A DNA stretch of 64,000 nucleotides from Hoyosella rhizosphaerae (lineage in GTDB: Bacteria; Actinomycetota; Actinomycetes; Mycobacteriales; Mycobacteriaceae): positions 496,001 to 560,000 of the forward strand of contig NZ_BMJH01000001.1 of the NCBI RefSeq assembly GCF_014643175.1, read 5' to 3'. Below, piece after piece: positions 1 to 8,450 of the stretch. A model generated the notes under the pieces. The model made no database searches. It was given only the letters and a program-made list of their open reading frames with translations, and was not told the origin of the DNA. Position numbers and translations under genes: made by a program. The stretch's first letter is position 1, and each line of letters starts with the position of its first letter.

Positions 1-176
1 ACGATTGCCAATCGACGTACGAGGAACTTCAGGCCAAGGGCGTCGAGTTTCTTCAGGCCCCTGCCGAGCGGCCGTATGGCATTGAGGCCTTGATGCGTGA
101 CAACTCGGGTAACTGGATCGTGTTGGTTGAGCCGCGTGAGTACACCCCAGAAACCATTCAGGCCGGGCTTGGGTAG
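1..176 (+). CDS. VOC-family (glyoxalase-like) protein, C-terminal part
   Basis: An open frame enters from the left edge in frame 3 and ends at TAG 174-176, giving 57 residues. The end of the visible part, 'MRDNSGNWIVLVEP', has the D-x-x-G-N form that closes a VOC/glyoxalase domain, and a preceding beta-strand-like stretch ends in 'ERPYGIEA'. The domain binds a metal and small molecules in many different enzymes, so no substrate can be given. The start and most of the domain lie outside the window. Confidence 0.7.
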   Translation, partial: DCQSTYEELQAKGVEFLQAPAERPYGIEALMRDNSGNWIVLVEPREYTPETIQAGLG

Positions 177-231
177 CAGCTTGGAATGGTGTAGTCCCAC
201 GTATCAGCGCTCTGGTTGTTAGCATTCCGGG

Positions 232-762
232 GTGCAGCGAAATCTCGTGATGACAGTAATAGGGGACGACCGACCAGGACTCGTGTCAGCAATCGCACGT
301 GTCATCACCTCTCACGGTGGCAACTGGGAACGAAGCCAGATGACCGAACTTGCTGGGCTGTTCGCCGGAATTGTTGTCGCCACGGTTGACGACGACAAAG
401 CCGAGGCGCTCATCGCTGCCACACGGGAACTGGACGGTCTCCTCGACGTTTCGGTCTACACGGGGACAGAACTTGTCACCGGCACAGACGAGTCATCTAA
501 CCGCTTGTCGATCAGCATTCTGGGCAACGACCATCCCGGCATTGTGCATGAACTTTCCTCTGTTCTAAGCAGTGGTGGGATGAGCATCGAGAAGATGACC
601 ACAAATACTCGTGAGGCGCCGATGGCTGGCGGGATGTTGTTTGAGGCCCACCTCGACGTGCGACTTCCGGCGGGTACGCGGTCCGCTGATGTCAGGGCGG
701 ACTTGGAACGCATCGCGGCTGAACTGCTTGTTGACCTTGAAATCGTTGAGCCCGGCGAATGA
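232..762 (+). CDS. Double ACT-domain regulatory protein, GcvR-like
   Basis: The 176-residue protein has two ACT domains, at about residues 4-80 and 91-170. Each begins with the ACT signature (GDDRPGLVSAIA and GNDHPGIVHELS). This two-domain layout is that of the glycine cleavage repressor GcvR family, whose members act by binding amino acids or partner proteins rather than DNA. No gcv genes are in the window, so the ligand is unknown. The start is GTG 232; no strong ribosome site is seen, and the first ACT strand begins within five residues, which supports this start. It stands alone, downstream of the VOC gene and before the sigma-factor locus. Confidence 0.75.
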   Translation: MQRNLVMTVIGDDRPGLVSAIARVITSHGGNWERSQMTELAGLFAGIVVATVDDDKAEALIAATRELDGLLDVSVYTGTELVTGTDESSNRLSISILGNDHPGIVHELSSVLSSGGMSIEKMTTNTREAPMAGGMLFEAHLDVRLPAGTRSADVRADLERIAAELLVDLEIVEPGE

Positions 763-1011
763 CGGCACACAGCACGGCATCTCTGTCTTGACTGCGGTCA
801 CTGTCGCTGGTATCTCCAAGGTAGGGACATTGAAGGTAACCTTGTAAATCTAATAGTCGTGAGGCAGTGCTTCTTGGTGACTGGTAACGGTCCAATTGAG
901 GCATCCTGAGATGGTCGGCCCGCAGGGCAGACACTTATTCACCCGCAGGTTCCGGTCCGTTGCGGGGTTTTCGCAAGGATCTACCCACCACAACCCAAGC
1001 GGGGGAGATAA

Positions 1012-1461
1012 GTGACAGGATCAGAACTACGCAGTGTTAGCGACCAACCTTCAGTGAAAGTCGCTGTTCGGGCCGATTTGGCTCTGCTTCACATCTTCCG
1101 CGGTGTCAGTGAAATGATCTCGCATGCAGCAGATTTTGACCTCGACGCCTCAGAAGACCTCCGTCTCGCTGTGGATGAAGTGGCTGCTACGTTAATTGGA
1201 ATTTCTGATTCTGACGCAGATGTGCTGTGCGAATTTAGTGAACACAGCGCGGGTGGGCTCCGCGTGACGATGACAGCAGAGAGAGCTGTTGCGCGTTTGC
1301 CAAAATCAAATAACTTTCGTTGGCATATCGTCCGCACGCTCACGGACGAACTTAGTTGGGATGAAGATGTGAGACCCCCTCACACTGATTCGGCAGCGGA
1401 CTCTTACTCAAAAACGGTTGTTCAGATGGTCAAACGAAAGGCCTCAAGCCCTCGTGGATGA
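1012..1461 (+). CDS. rsbW: Anti-sigma factor, RsbW/UsfX-type serine kinase fold
   Basis: This 149-residue protein has the GHKL ATPase-like fold of RsbW-type anti-sigma factors. The motif around residues 50-65 (D-L-R-L-A-V-D-E-V) is the N-box region with the conserved Glu, and the C-terminal part around residues 105-125 holds the last strand. In this family the protein binds the SigF/SigB partner and is released by an unphosphorylated STAS antagonist. The start is GTG 1012, preceded by a strong GGGGGAGA site at 1001-1008. The 3' end overlaps the start chosen for the sigma factor by 8 bases, as in other rsbW-sigF pairs, which points to translational coupling. A typical G1-type GxGxxG loop is not evident, which is common in degenerate actinomycete members. 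Confidence 0.8.
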   Translation: MTGSELRSVSDQPSVKVAVRADLALLHIFRGVSEMISHAADFDLDASEDLRLAVDEVAATLIGISDSDADVLCEFSEHSAGGLRVTMTAERAVARLPKSNNFRWHIVRTLTDELSWDEDVRPPHTDSAADSYSKTVVQMVKRKASSPRG

Positions 1462-2215
1462 TCCGAACTATTCCGACATTCCACGGCGAATTGCCTTATT
1501 GCGTAGTGCGAACTGCAGTGAAGCTGAAGTAGATGAGCTTCGAAATGACATCATTGCCCACTGCATGCCCTTAGCGGAGCACATCTCTCGCCGGTACGTC
1601 GGTCGCGGCGAGCAAGCCGACGACTTGAAGCAGGTAGCCCTCGTCGGTCTCATCAACGCGGTAGATCGGTTTAATCCTGAATTCGGTGACGATTTTCTGG
1701 CCTTCGCGGTTCCGACAATTATGGGTGAGGTTCGGAGGCATTTCCGTGACACCCGATGGGCGGTTCGTGTCCCGCGACGCCTTCAAGAGGTTCATCTCGC
1801 GATCGGTAATGCCACAGCCGAGCTGGTCCAGAAGCTTGGTCGTGCCCCGACTTCGAAGGAACTTGCTGACGACCTCGATATAACGCTTGAGCAACTTGAG
1901 CAAGCGCAACTCGCTGGTAGTGCGTTCAGCGCACAATCCGTTGATGTCCCACGTGGCAACGACAGTGACTCGCAACCCTTTATGGACGCAGTGGGGGAAC
2001 CTGATGTCAGCTTCGAGAGATTTGAGAACCACGATGCGCTTCGGGCTGCCCTCGACGCTCTCCCTCCGCGGGAACGCACCATCATCATTATGCGATTCTT
2101 CGGAAATAAGACTCAAGAGCAGATCGCAGCGCAACTGAACATCTCGCAGATGCATGTGTCGCGCTTGCTGACAAAGACGCTGAGGTCGTTACGCGGGCGG
2201 ATCGACGGAGATTAG
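1454..2215 (+). CDS. sigF: RNA polymerase sigma factor, SigF/SigB family
   Basis: The 253-residue protein is a group 3 sigma-70 factor. Region 2 runs over about residues 28-100 (includes DDLKQVALVGLINAVDRF and FAVPTIMGEVRRHFRD), region 3 over about 110-165 and region 4 over about 185-245, with the HTH 'TQEQIAAQLNISQMHVSRLL'. The family drives general stress genes from GTTT/GGGTAT promoters. GTG 1454 is chosen because it overlaps the anti-sigma stop and family homology begins right after it; TTG 1418 is an upstream alternative. Candidate target promoters of the expected type occur at 2229, 10066, 11420, 13550, 13642 and 14955, so much of the regulon may be encoded beside the gene. No SigF-type site was found upstream of the rsbW-sigF pair itself. 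Confidence 0.9.
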   Translation: MDDPNYSDIPRRIALLRSANCSEAEVDELRNDIIAHCMPLAEHISRRYVGRGEQADDLKQVALVGLINAVDRFNPEFGDDFLAFAVPTIMGEVRRHFRDTRWAVRVPRRLQEVHLAIGNATAELVQKLGRAPTSKELADDLDITLEQLEQAQLAGSAFSAQSVDVPRGNDSDSQPFMDAVGEPDVSFERFENHDALRAALDALPPRERTIIIMRFFGNKTQEQIAAQLNISQMHVSRLLTKTLRSLRGRIDGD

Positions 2216-2228
2216 TTCGCCCGATGAC

Positions 2229-2253
2229 GTTTGACTCCACGAGATTCGGGTAG
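2229..2253 (+). promoter_or_regulatory. SigF/SigB-type promoter
   Basis: GTTT (2229-2232), a 15-base spacer and GGGTAG (2248-2253) match the actinomycete SigF promoter form. The site is 14 bases past the sigF stop and about 80 bases before the ATP-grasp gene, so it would drive the ATP-grasp/CocE pair. Confidence 0.6.
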
Positions 2254-2333
2254 GGAATCGATCACTACCCCTCGCGCGGGAGGCGGCAGGCTCCGCCAGA
2301 CGGCTACCGTGCCTAATCGTGAGAGGCTCCGCC

Positions 2334-3668
2334 ATGTCTTTCAATGTCTTTGTACCAGGTATTACTGAAGCACAGCTTGGCATGCTCGACGAATCAGCGG
2401 AGTCCTGCGACGTGGTTTTTCATCCACTCTTGAGCTTCGACCGACTCGTTGTTGCGGAAGAAATCAATATGCGGCAGCTACTCCATGATGCTCGTGAGCA
2501 ACTCAGCGCGTTCGACGGCAGGATCGACGCGATTATTCCGCACTGGGATTTCCCCACGAGCGTCTTGGTTCCCATACTTGCGGCTGATCTAGGGCTTCGT
2601 GCGCCGACTCTCGACAGCGTTCTCCGGTGCGAACACAAGTATTGGAGCCGGGTTGAACAACGCGATTGCATACCTCAGGTAGTCCCCGCGTTTGATTTGG
2701 TAGACCCCTTCGATGATTTGGCTGAACAGAAAATTTCGCTTGCTTACCCTTTTTGGCTTAAACCCGTGAAATCGCATTCATCCACCTTGGGGTTCCGCAT
2801 CAATGACGCCGAGTCCTTCAAGGAAGCTCTTGCGCTCGTTCGCGACAAGATTGGTGATATCGCCGATGCATTTGACGAGGTGCTAGATACCGTGGACTTT
2901 CCGTCCCACATCCGCAGAGCGTCCTCGACGATGTGTGTTGCGGAAGAGCTGTTGGTCGGGCACGAATTTGCTCTCGAAGGGTATGCGACGCAGGGCGAAG
3001 TTGTTATCTATGGTGTTCTCGATATCGATCTAGATGAGCAGACCCATTCGCTCACCTCGTTGATCTATCCGGCTAGCAACACACCCGCGCGTGTGGAGGA
3101 GGAAGCCGTCGACGCAACACGTCAGTTTTTGTCGCATATCGGATTTTCTGATGGGTGTTTCAACGCAGAATTTATCTGGGATCGCGAGCACGACCGTTTA
3201 CGTCTCATCGAAGTCAACACTCGCATCTCCCAAGCTCATACTGACCTTTTTCTTAAAGTCGATGGGGCGCCGAATCATCTCACCGCGCTCAATGTCGCCC
3301 TAGGTCGCCAACCCAATTTTCCGTTCCGTAAAGGAGATTTCAGCGTTGCAGGGATGTACTACCTGACGACCACGAAAGAAGGCGTGGTGCGCACGGTTCC
3401 CTCGCAAGCTGACATTGATTCGCTGAGAAAGGAGTTTCCCCAGACGCGGGTCAATCTGGCTGTGAAACCGGGTGACGTACTTTGCGAAATGGCACATCAA
3501 GACCAGTACCGATATCGCCTAGCGGACTTGTGGATCGGCGCGCAGAGCGTCGAACAGTTGCAGGAGGTCTATGAAAAATGTGTGACCCATTTGCGTTGTG
3601 AAATAGATGATCCGAGTGAGCAGGAGGAAACTAATGGAACACATTGCGAAGTTTCCGTATGCAATTGA
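2334..3668 (+). CDS. ATP-grasp domain protein, probable carboxylate-amine/thiol ligase
   Basis: This 444-residue protein is an ATP-grasp ligase. A pre-ATP-grasp Rossmann-like part occupies about residues 1-100. The ATP-binding part has a lysine in 'FWLKPVKSHSS' near residue 145, the acidic 'AEELLVGHEFALEGY' near 215 and the metal/ATP signature 'IEVNTRISQAH' near 302. Such enzymes activate a carboxylate as an acyl phosphate for attack by an amine or thiol; the substrate cannot be read from sequence. ATG 2334 follows a GAGAGG ribosome site; an in-frame GTG at 2319 is less likely. It overlaps the next gene by 35 bases, so both are co-transcribed, probably from the SigF-type promoter at 2229. Confidence 0.75.
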   Translation: MSFNVFVPGITEAQLGMLDESAESCDVVFHPLLSFDRLVVAEEINMRQLLHDAREQLSAFDGRIDAIIPHWDFPTSVLVPILAADLGLRAPTLDSVLRCEHKYWSRVEQRDCIPQVVPAFDLVDPFDDLAEQKISLAYPFWLKPVKSHSSTLGFRINDAESFKEALALVRDKIGDIADAFDEVLDTVDFPSHIRRASSTMCVAEELLVGHEFALEGYATQGEVVIYGVLDIDLDEQTHSLTSLIYPASNTPARVEEEAVDATRQFLSHIGFSDGCFNAEFIWDREHDRLRLIEVNTRISQAHTDLFLKVDGAPNHLTALNVALGRQPNFPFRKGDFSVAGMYYLTTTKEGVVRTVPSQADIDSLRKEFPQTRVNLAVKPGDVLCEMAHQDQYRYRLADLWIGAQSVEQLQEVYEKCVTHLRCEIDDPSEQEETNGTHCEVSVCN

Positions 3669-5691
3669 GTCTACGGAGAATGTGTTTATTCCGATGCGCG
3701 ACGGGGCGCGCTTGGCGGCGCGTATGTGGATGCCCACCGATGCGCTGAAAAATCCGATTCCTGCAGTAATTGAGTACATTCCGTACCGCAAGAGAGATGT
3801 CACTCGAGGCCGGGACAGTTTAAATCACCCGTATATTGCAGGCCACGGCTACGCCTGCGTGCGGATCGATCTGCGCGGTAGTGGGGATTCCGACGGTGTC
3901 CTCGAAGACGAGTACCTCGAGGTCGAACATACCGATGCCGTGGATGCGATCTCGTGGATCGCGAGCCAACCATGGTGTGACGGCAACGTCGGCATGATGG
4001 GTATTTCGTGGGGCGGTTTCAACAGTCTCCAAGTTGCCGCCAAACAGCCTCCAGAACTGAAAGCAATCATCAGCGCATCAGCCACCGAGGACCTATACGT
4101 CGACAATATGCACTACATGGGTGGGTGCTTACTGTCCGACAATCTGTCTGAAGCAACTGTGATGTTTGCCTTCAACAGTTTGCCGCCGGATCCGCTGATT
4201 GTTGGTGACAGGTGGCGTGAAATGTGGAGCGAGCGTTTGCGCGACAGCGGATTGTGGATTGAGAAGTGGTTGCGGCACCAGCATCGAGATGACTACTGGC
4301 GGCGCGTCGCGATCAATGAAAATTATGCGTCGATTCAATGTCCAGTCTTCGCGGTGGGCGGCTGGGCCGACGGGTATACCAACGCGATCTTTCGTCTCTT
4401 GGAGCACCTTCAGGTGCCATGCCATGCGCTTATTGGTCCCTGGGGGCACAAGTATCCCCACACCGGGGTCCCGGGCCCGGCGATTGGTTTTCTCGACGAG
4501 GTGGTTCGCTGGTGGGATCATTGGCTGAAAGGGCGCGATACGGGCTTACTGGATGAGCCATCCCTGCGGGTGTGGATGCAGGATTCAGTGCCGCCGAAGT
4601 CGTCCTACGAAGACCGGCCAGGTCGGTGGGTGGCGGAGGAGCACTGGCCGTCACAGCGAATTGAAGAAAAGCATTTGCGGTTACGTATAGGGTCACCAGC
4701 CGGTTTGAACGAGACGTCTCTCGCCGCAGAGGACGGTGAAAACGGATCGGTTCATGTCGTGCGTTCACCACTGAGCGTCGGCATGTTTGCGGGAAAGTGG
4801 GCCTCATACGCAGCACCACCGGATCTTCCGTCTGACCAGCGCGAAGAAGATGGCGGTGCGCTGGTGTATGACACCAACCCACTAACGGAGGATGTTGAGA
4901 TTCTCGGTTTGCCTAGGCTGCAACTCGCGGTGTCATCGGACAAGCCCGTGGCGATGGTCGCTGCGCGATTGTCTGACGTGGCACCAAGCGGCGAAGCAAC
5001 TCGCGTGACGTACGGTTTGCTCAACTTGACGCATCGAAATGGGAGCGCGAATCCACAGCCCCTGGAGGTCGGGAAGACGTACCAGGTGGAGGTGCAACTA
5101 AATGGCGTAGCGCAAACTTTCCCCGCTGGTCACAAGATTCGAGTGGCTTTGTCAACGTCCTACTGGCCGTTGGCGTGGCCTTCGCCTGAGGCCGCCACGT
5201 TGTCGATAGAGCCCGAGGCGAGCGTACTTATCATTCCCATGCGACCCCCTTCTGCGGCAGACGAATCGTTACGGCCGTTCGGACCCCCTTCTGCAGCAGC
5301 TGAATTGTCGACTACCCGTTTATCGGCACCTGAACATCATTGGAAAGTCACACGGGACTTAGCGTCGGGGAACTCAACCCTCGAAATCGCAAACGATCAA
5401 GGCGCGTTCCGCATCGACGAAACGGACACTGTGCTACGTCGCTCCACTACAGAATGGTTTAGTTTTAAGAACAACGATGTCGAATCTGTCCGCGGTGAGA
5501 CGCGAACGGTGAGACGGATTTCGCGCGGATCGTGGCAGATTGAAGTGATGACACGGACGGTCATGACATCGACCGCAAGAAACTTCCACATCACGGCCGA
5601 GTTAGATGCGTGGGAATGTGACAGCACACGGGGGGATCGACGTGTGTACTCGGAAAACTGGGAGCACCAAATTCCGCGCAACCTTGTCTGA
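3634..5691 (+). CDS. CocE/NonD-family hydrolase (X-Pro dipeptidyl-peptidase S15 type)
   Basis: The 685-residue protein begins with an alpha/beta-hydrolase domain: nucleophile Ser125 in GISWGGF, oxyanion-side 'RIDLRGSGDSDG' near residue 80, and a late His in 'GPWGHKYPH' near residue 278. After about residue 320 comes the jelly-roll C-terminal domain typical of CocE and PepX. The protein runs beyond the usual 550-600 residues with an extra C-terminal segment of about 120 residues of unknown role. Family members cleave esters or amides, for example acylated antibiotics and peptides. ATG 3634 follows a good AGGAGG site, and the start lies inside the end of the ATP-grasp gene. A hydrolase coupled to a ligase suggests a make-and-break pair acting on one amide or ester; this is an inference. 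Confidence 0.85.
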   Translation: MEHIAKFPYAIESTENVFIPMRDGARLAARMWMPTDALKNPIPAVIEYIPYRKRDVTRGRDSLNHPYIAGHGYACVRIDLRGSGDSDGVLEDEYLEVEHTDAVDAISWIASQPWCDGNVGMMGISWGGFNSLQVAAKQPPELKAIISASATEDLYVDNMHYMGGCLLSDNLSEATVMFAFNSLPPDPLIVGDRWREMWSERLRDSGLWIEKWLRHQHRDDYWRRVAINENYASIQCPVFAVGGWADGYTNAIFRLLEHLQVPCHALIGPWGHKYPHTGVPGPAIGFLDEVVRWWDHWLKGRDTGLLDEPSLRVWMQDSVPPKSSYEDRPGRWVAEEHWPSQRIEEKHLRLRIGSPAGLNETSLAAEDGENGSVHVVRSPLSVGMFAGKWASYAAPPDLPSDQREEDGGALVYDTNPLTEDVEILGLPRLQLAVSSDKPVAMVAARLSDVAPSGEATRVTYGLLNLTHRNGSANPQPLEVGKTYQVEVQLNGVAQTFPAGHKIRVALSTSYWPLAWPSPEAATLSIEPEASVLIIPMRPPSAADESLRPFGPPSAAAELSTTRLSAPEHHWKVTRDLASGNSTLEIANDQGAFRIDETDTVLRRSTTEWFSFKNNDVESVRGETRTVRRISRGSWQIEVMTRTVMTSTARNFHITAELDAWECDSTRGDRRVYSENWEHQIPRNLV

Positions 5692-5869
5692 GTATCTTTC
5701 GCGTGGGTGGCTTGCTGTTGCCTACCTACGTGTCATAAATTTGGCAGTGGGGTTGAGCCAGCAGCCCGAACCGCTGCGACATGAACCACACGCACCATCA
5801 TGGCTTCACGTTCGCATTACACGGTTTACCTGACCAGTGGTTTTTGTGAATTACTGCTAGGAGCTGCAG

Positions 5870-6229
5870 ATGGCGCTAGCTATTCGGCGATGGAGCGCTG
5901 AGTGGTCCGTGACAATTTCCCCGAAAGCCGACGGAGCCGGACCTGGAACAGGCGTAACTGGGTACAGGGTGGAGTTGCATGGTGAACTCGATGCCGCATC
6001 ACGCTGCGAACTAGGTGCGCAATTGACGTCACTCGTAGATCGTGGTGTTCCTATAATTTTGGATCTCACGCACCTTAGTTTCTGTAGCGTGGCTGCGGTC
6101 GAGGAGGTAGTGCGGGTGGTTCAGGTTGCTCGCGAGCACAATGTCAGCGTGTCGATCATTGCGCCTACCAGGCTTGAGTGCCTTTTTCGGCAGGTAATGG
6201 AGCCTGTGATTGACGAAAAGGTAAGGTGA
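5870..6229 (+). CDS. STAS-domain anti-sigma factor antagonist
   Basis: The 119-residue protein is a single STAS domain (about residues 28-112) of the RsbV/SpoIIAA type, with the strand-loop 'ILDLTHLSFCSVAAVEEV' that carries the usual phosphorylatable Ser (Ser67 or a neighbour). Such antagonists bind RsbW-type anti-sigma factors when not phosphorylated and so free the sigma factor. The nearest partner is the RsbW-like protein at 1012. ATG 5870 is preceded by AGGAG at 5860-5864. A GAF-ANTAR gene follows 43 bases downstream, probably in the same transcript. The second STAS protein at 12080 shares the same core (SFCS followed by A-x-VE), so the two look like paralogues with different inputs. Confidence 0.8.
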   Translation: MALAIRRWSAEWSVTISPKADGAGPGTGVTGYRVELHGELDAASRCELGAQLTSLVDRGVPIILDLTHLSFCSVAAVEEVVRVVQVAREHNVSVSIIAPTRLECLFRQVMEPVIDEKVR

Positions 6230-6272
6230 TGGATGACGGTCGGAGGTAGATATTTCACAGGTTCCGAGCGGT

Positions 6273-6977
6273 GTGCATCTGCGCATTGCTGAACTCGCCC
6301 GCGCGATGCATGGTCGTTCTAGTGCAGATTTAACGGCAGTTCTTCAACAGACAACAAACGCAGCGGTAGTTCATGTTCCAGGCGCCCGCCATGCGGGGAT
6401 CACTCTCATCACGGGGCGCCGGGAAATCGAATCGGTAGCACCCACCGATGAGTGTGCGGCGCTGCTCGATGAAATACAGCGCCGACACAGAGAAGGTCCG
6501 TGCCTGGCCTCTGCATGGGACCACCAGATTGTGCGTATGAATGACTATGCGAATGACACGCGTTGGCCTGAGTTCGTAGCAACGTCTATTCGCGAAACCC
6601 CGGTTAGAGCGTCCCTATGCTTCCAGTTGTTCACACAAAACAAGTTACTGGGTGCCCTCAATATTCACGCGGATCAACCGAATGCCTTCTCCGACGTCGC
6701 TGTGGAGGTAGGGATGGTTCTTGCCGCCCACGCAGCGGTAGCGCTCGGTACTGCTCGTCGAGATGGGGAGTTTCGCAGCGCTCTCGCCACGCGTGATGTC
6801 ATTGGTCAAGCAAAGGGCATCTTGATGGAGCGGTACAAGATTGACGCTACGGAAGCATTTCAGTTGTTGGTCGGGCTCTCACAAGACACCAATTGCTCTT
6901 TAGCAGCAGTCTCGGAAGAATTGGTTTCCACCAACATTCCTGAGCGATCTTCGGACAGCGCCGCACAGCTCGATTGA
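6273..6977 (+). CDS. GAF-ANTAR domain protein, putative RNA-binding antiterminator
   Basis: This 234-residue protein has a GAF sensor domain (about residues 20-160) and a C-terminal ANTAR domain (about 168-222) with the typical 'GQAKGILMERYKIDATEAFQLL' pattern. ANTAR proteins bind tandem RNA stem-loops and prevent termination; GAF domains sense small ligands or redox state. GTG 6273 lacks a ribosome site. A strong GGAGG (6242-6246) sits exactly five bases before an in-frame ATT codon at 6252, so translation may begin at ATT, adding seven residues. It follows the STAS gene closely and probably shares its transcript. Confidence 0.8.
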   Translation: MHLRIAELARAMHGRSSADLTAVLQQTTNAAVVHVPGARHAGITLITGRREIESVAPTDECAALLDEIQRRHREGPCLASAWDHQIVRMNDYANDTRWPEFVATSIRETPVRASLCFQLFTQNKLLGALNIHADQPNAFSDVAVEVGMVLAAHAAVALGTARRDGEFRSALATRDVIGQAKGILMERYKIDATEAFQLLVGLSQDTNCSLAAVSEELVSTNIPERSSDSAAQLD

Positions 6978-7022
6978 GCCGTTGGTTGCGCTGCCCGAGA
7001 ACGCTATCCCCGTAGATTCCCC

Positions 7023-7316
7023 TCAGATTTCCAGCGGCCCTTTACCCTCGGTGGAGATCTCACGGTCCCGAGACTCGGGGTGGGCCTTGGCCTTCTGGTG
7101 CGCCTGCCATTTCCAGAGTGAACCGCCAAGTAGCAGTAAGGCAACGGCGCAACCACCAGCAATCCACGCCCACGCGGCTTCTCCTGAAGCAGCGGCGATA
7201 AGGGCCAGTGGTATGGGGATCAGAGCGAGCACGATCAGAAGGTAGCTCAACAGTGCGAGCGCACGCCCAGTGGACGAAAAGGTGTCGCCGCTGTCGGGAT
7301 AGTCTACTTCGCGCAT
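7023..7316 (-). CDS. Small membrane protein with two TM segments
   Basis: The 97-residue protein has two hydrophobic segments (about residues 18-40 and 45-68) followed by a charged C-terminal tail. ATG 7316 is chosen because GGAGGG precedes it at a good distance; the longer frame from 7340 has no such site. It is the last of three genes read leftward (9983 to 7023) with short gaps and is probably co-transcribed with the Vms1-like and FAD/Rieske genes. Family unknown; a role in envelope stress is possible but only by context. Confidence 0.6.
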   Translation of the reverse strand: MREVDYPDSGDTFSSTGRALALLSYLLIVLALIPIPLALIAAASGEAAWAWIAGGCAVALLLLGGSLWKWQAHQKAKAHPESRDREISTEGKGPLEI

Positions 7317-7372
7317 AGTCCCTCCTATGTCGTTGTTCATGCAAAATCCCTGATGGGCGACCCTAACGGAGG

Positions 7373-8449
7373 TCAGTCCGTATAGGTGTCGCTCACAGCG
7401 AGTGCGGGTGCGCGCAGAATCGCACCGAAACCGTCACCAAATTTGACGTCATCTCGTTTGCACACAACGATGTTCCCGCCTTGGCGGAGTGTTGCCGCAA
7501 GCACCGCATCCTCGACGCGGCTGTCTTCACCGCTCGGTGCTGGTTGTGTGTCATCGGTGGGTCGAGCCACAAGTAGTGTGTCGACATTCGCTTGTTGTAC
7601 ATGGGCGGCAACTGTCCGTATGCCATCGACGGCAAATCCAGAGGATCTGCCGAATTCGATGCGAAAGCGCTCCAATGCTTCAGCTACTTTTTCGGAACGA
7701 AGCTGTTGCACGATCCCAGCAATCGCGTCAGTGAGCTGAGTATCGTCGGCCCCGTCAGCGCGTCCGCCTTCCGGCACCGCAAAGGTCAGATTCCTGACGT
7801 GATCCGGCAAGAGCCGTTCAATGCCGGTGCGTGCTTGAACTTCGCCGCTAATCACGAGAATGGACGGTTTTATTTCCTCCACCGTGCTGGTGAGGTGAGC
7901 GGCCGTGTCACGAAAGTTTCTCTCGATCATCTCTTCGGTTCGTTCTTCCACACGAGCCCAACTGAAGCGATCCCCAACCTTTGCTTTGTGCACCGGGTGT
8001 CGGTCCAAATCTTCGCTGTCCCAGGCGACCGCGTGTCCATATTCATCGATGAGACTGACATCAACACCGTTACGGTCGACCTCAGCGAGCAGAATTGTGA
8101 ATTCGGCTGCCCCGAACTCAAACAGCGGGAGGAGGTGCGGCATAACCGAGAATCGCACATCCGGCTGGGAGGGCACGACAGGCAGTTCTTCGTCGACGAC
8201 AACGCCTGTCTGTCCGACGATGAGTGCTCTTCCGCGATTACCAATTGGTGGGCGTCGGTCGGCAAACTTAACCACTCTGGCTGACAGTTCGTCGGGGGCA
8301 CCTTGACTGCGGAGTTCGTCAAGCACGGTTCGCCAGTGAAGTTCGCGGGCCTTCCCTGAGTCTTCGGTGTTATTGGAGTCGTCTACATAGATCGAAGCAA
8401 ATGGGCCGCGCGCAGAATCGAGACGCTTCTTCAATGTTGCAGTGTTCAT
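7373..8449 (-). CDS. Vms1/baeRF-family protein, Rv2629-like
   Basis: The 358-residue protein resembles the bacterial eRF1-like (baeRF/Vms1) family that includes mycobacterial Rv2629, a dormancy-associated protein. The visible pattern is an N-terminal alpha/beta part with 'FASIYVDDSNNTEDSGKARE', a middle part with 'SWARVEERTEEMIERNF', and an eRF1/Pelota-like C-terminal third ending in 'LRQGGNIVVCKRDD'. Family members are thought to act at the ribosome; the exact activity here is inferred. ATG 8449 is preceded by AAAGGA and lies one base after the TAA of the upstream FAD gene, so the pair is coupled. An extra 21 codons upstream (to 8512) would overlap that gene and are unlikely to be used. Confidence 0.7.
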   Translation of the reverse strand: MNTATLKKRLDSARGPFASIYVDDSNNTEDSGKARELHWRTVLDELRSQGAPDELSARVVKFADRRPPIGNRGRALIVGQTGVVVDEELPVVPSQPDVRFSVMPHLLPLFEFGAAEFTILLAEVDRNGVDVSLIDEYGHAVAWDSEDLDRHPVHKAKVGDRFSWARVEERTEEMIERNFRDTAAHLTSTVEEIKPSILVISGEVQARTGIERLLPDHVRNLTFAVPEGGRADGADDTQLTDAIAGIVQQLRSEKVAEALERFRIEFGRSSGFAVDGIRTVAAHVQQANVDTLLVARPTDDTQPAPSGEDSRVEDAVLAATLRQGGNIVVCKRDDVKFGDGFGAILRAPALAVSDTYTD

Positions 8450-8450
8450 C

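Noticed and set aside
1571-2155. A 194-codon leftward frame inside sigF
   Set aside because: It lies fully inside a certain sigma-factor gene on the other strand and has no recognisable domain.
7592-8284. A 230-codon rightward frame opposite the Vms1-like gene
   Set aside because: The opposite strand carries a clear family protein with a ribosome site; this frame has no family and is the mirror of that gene.
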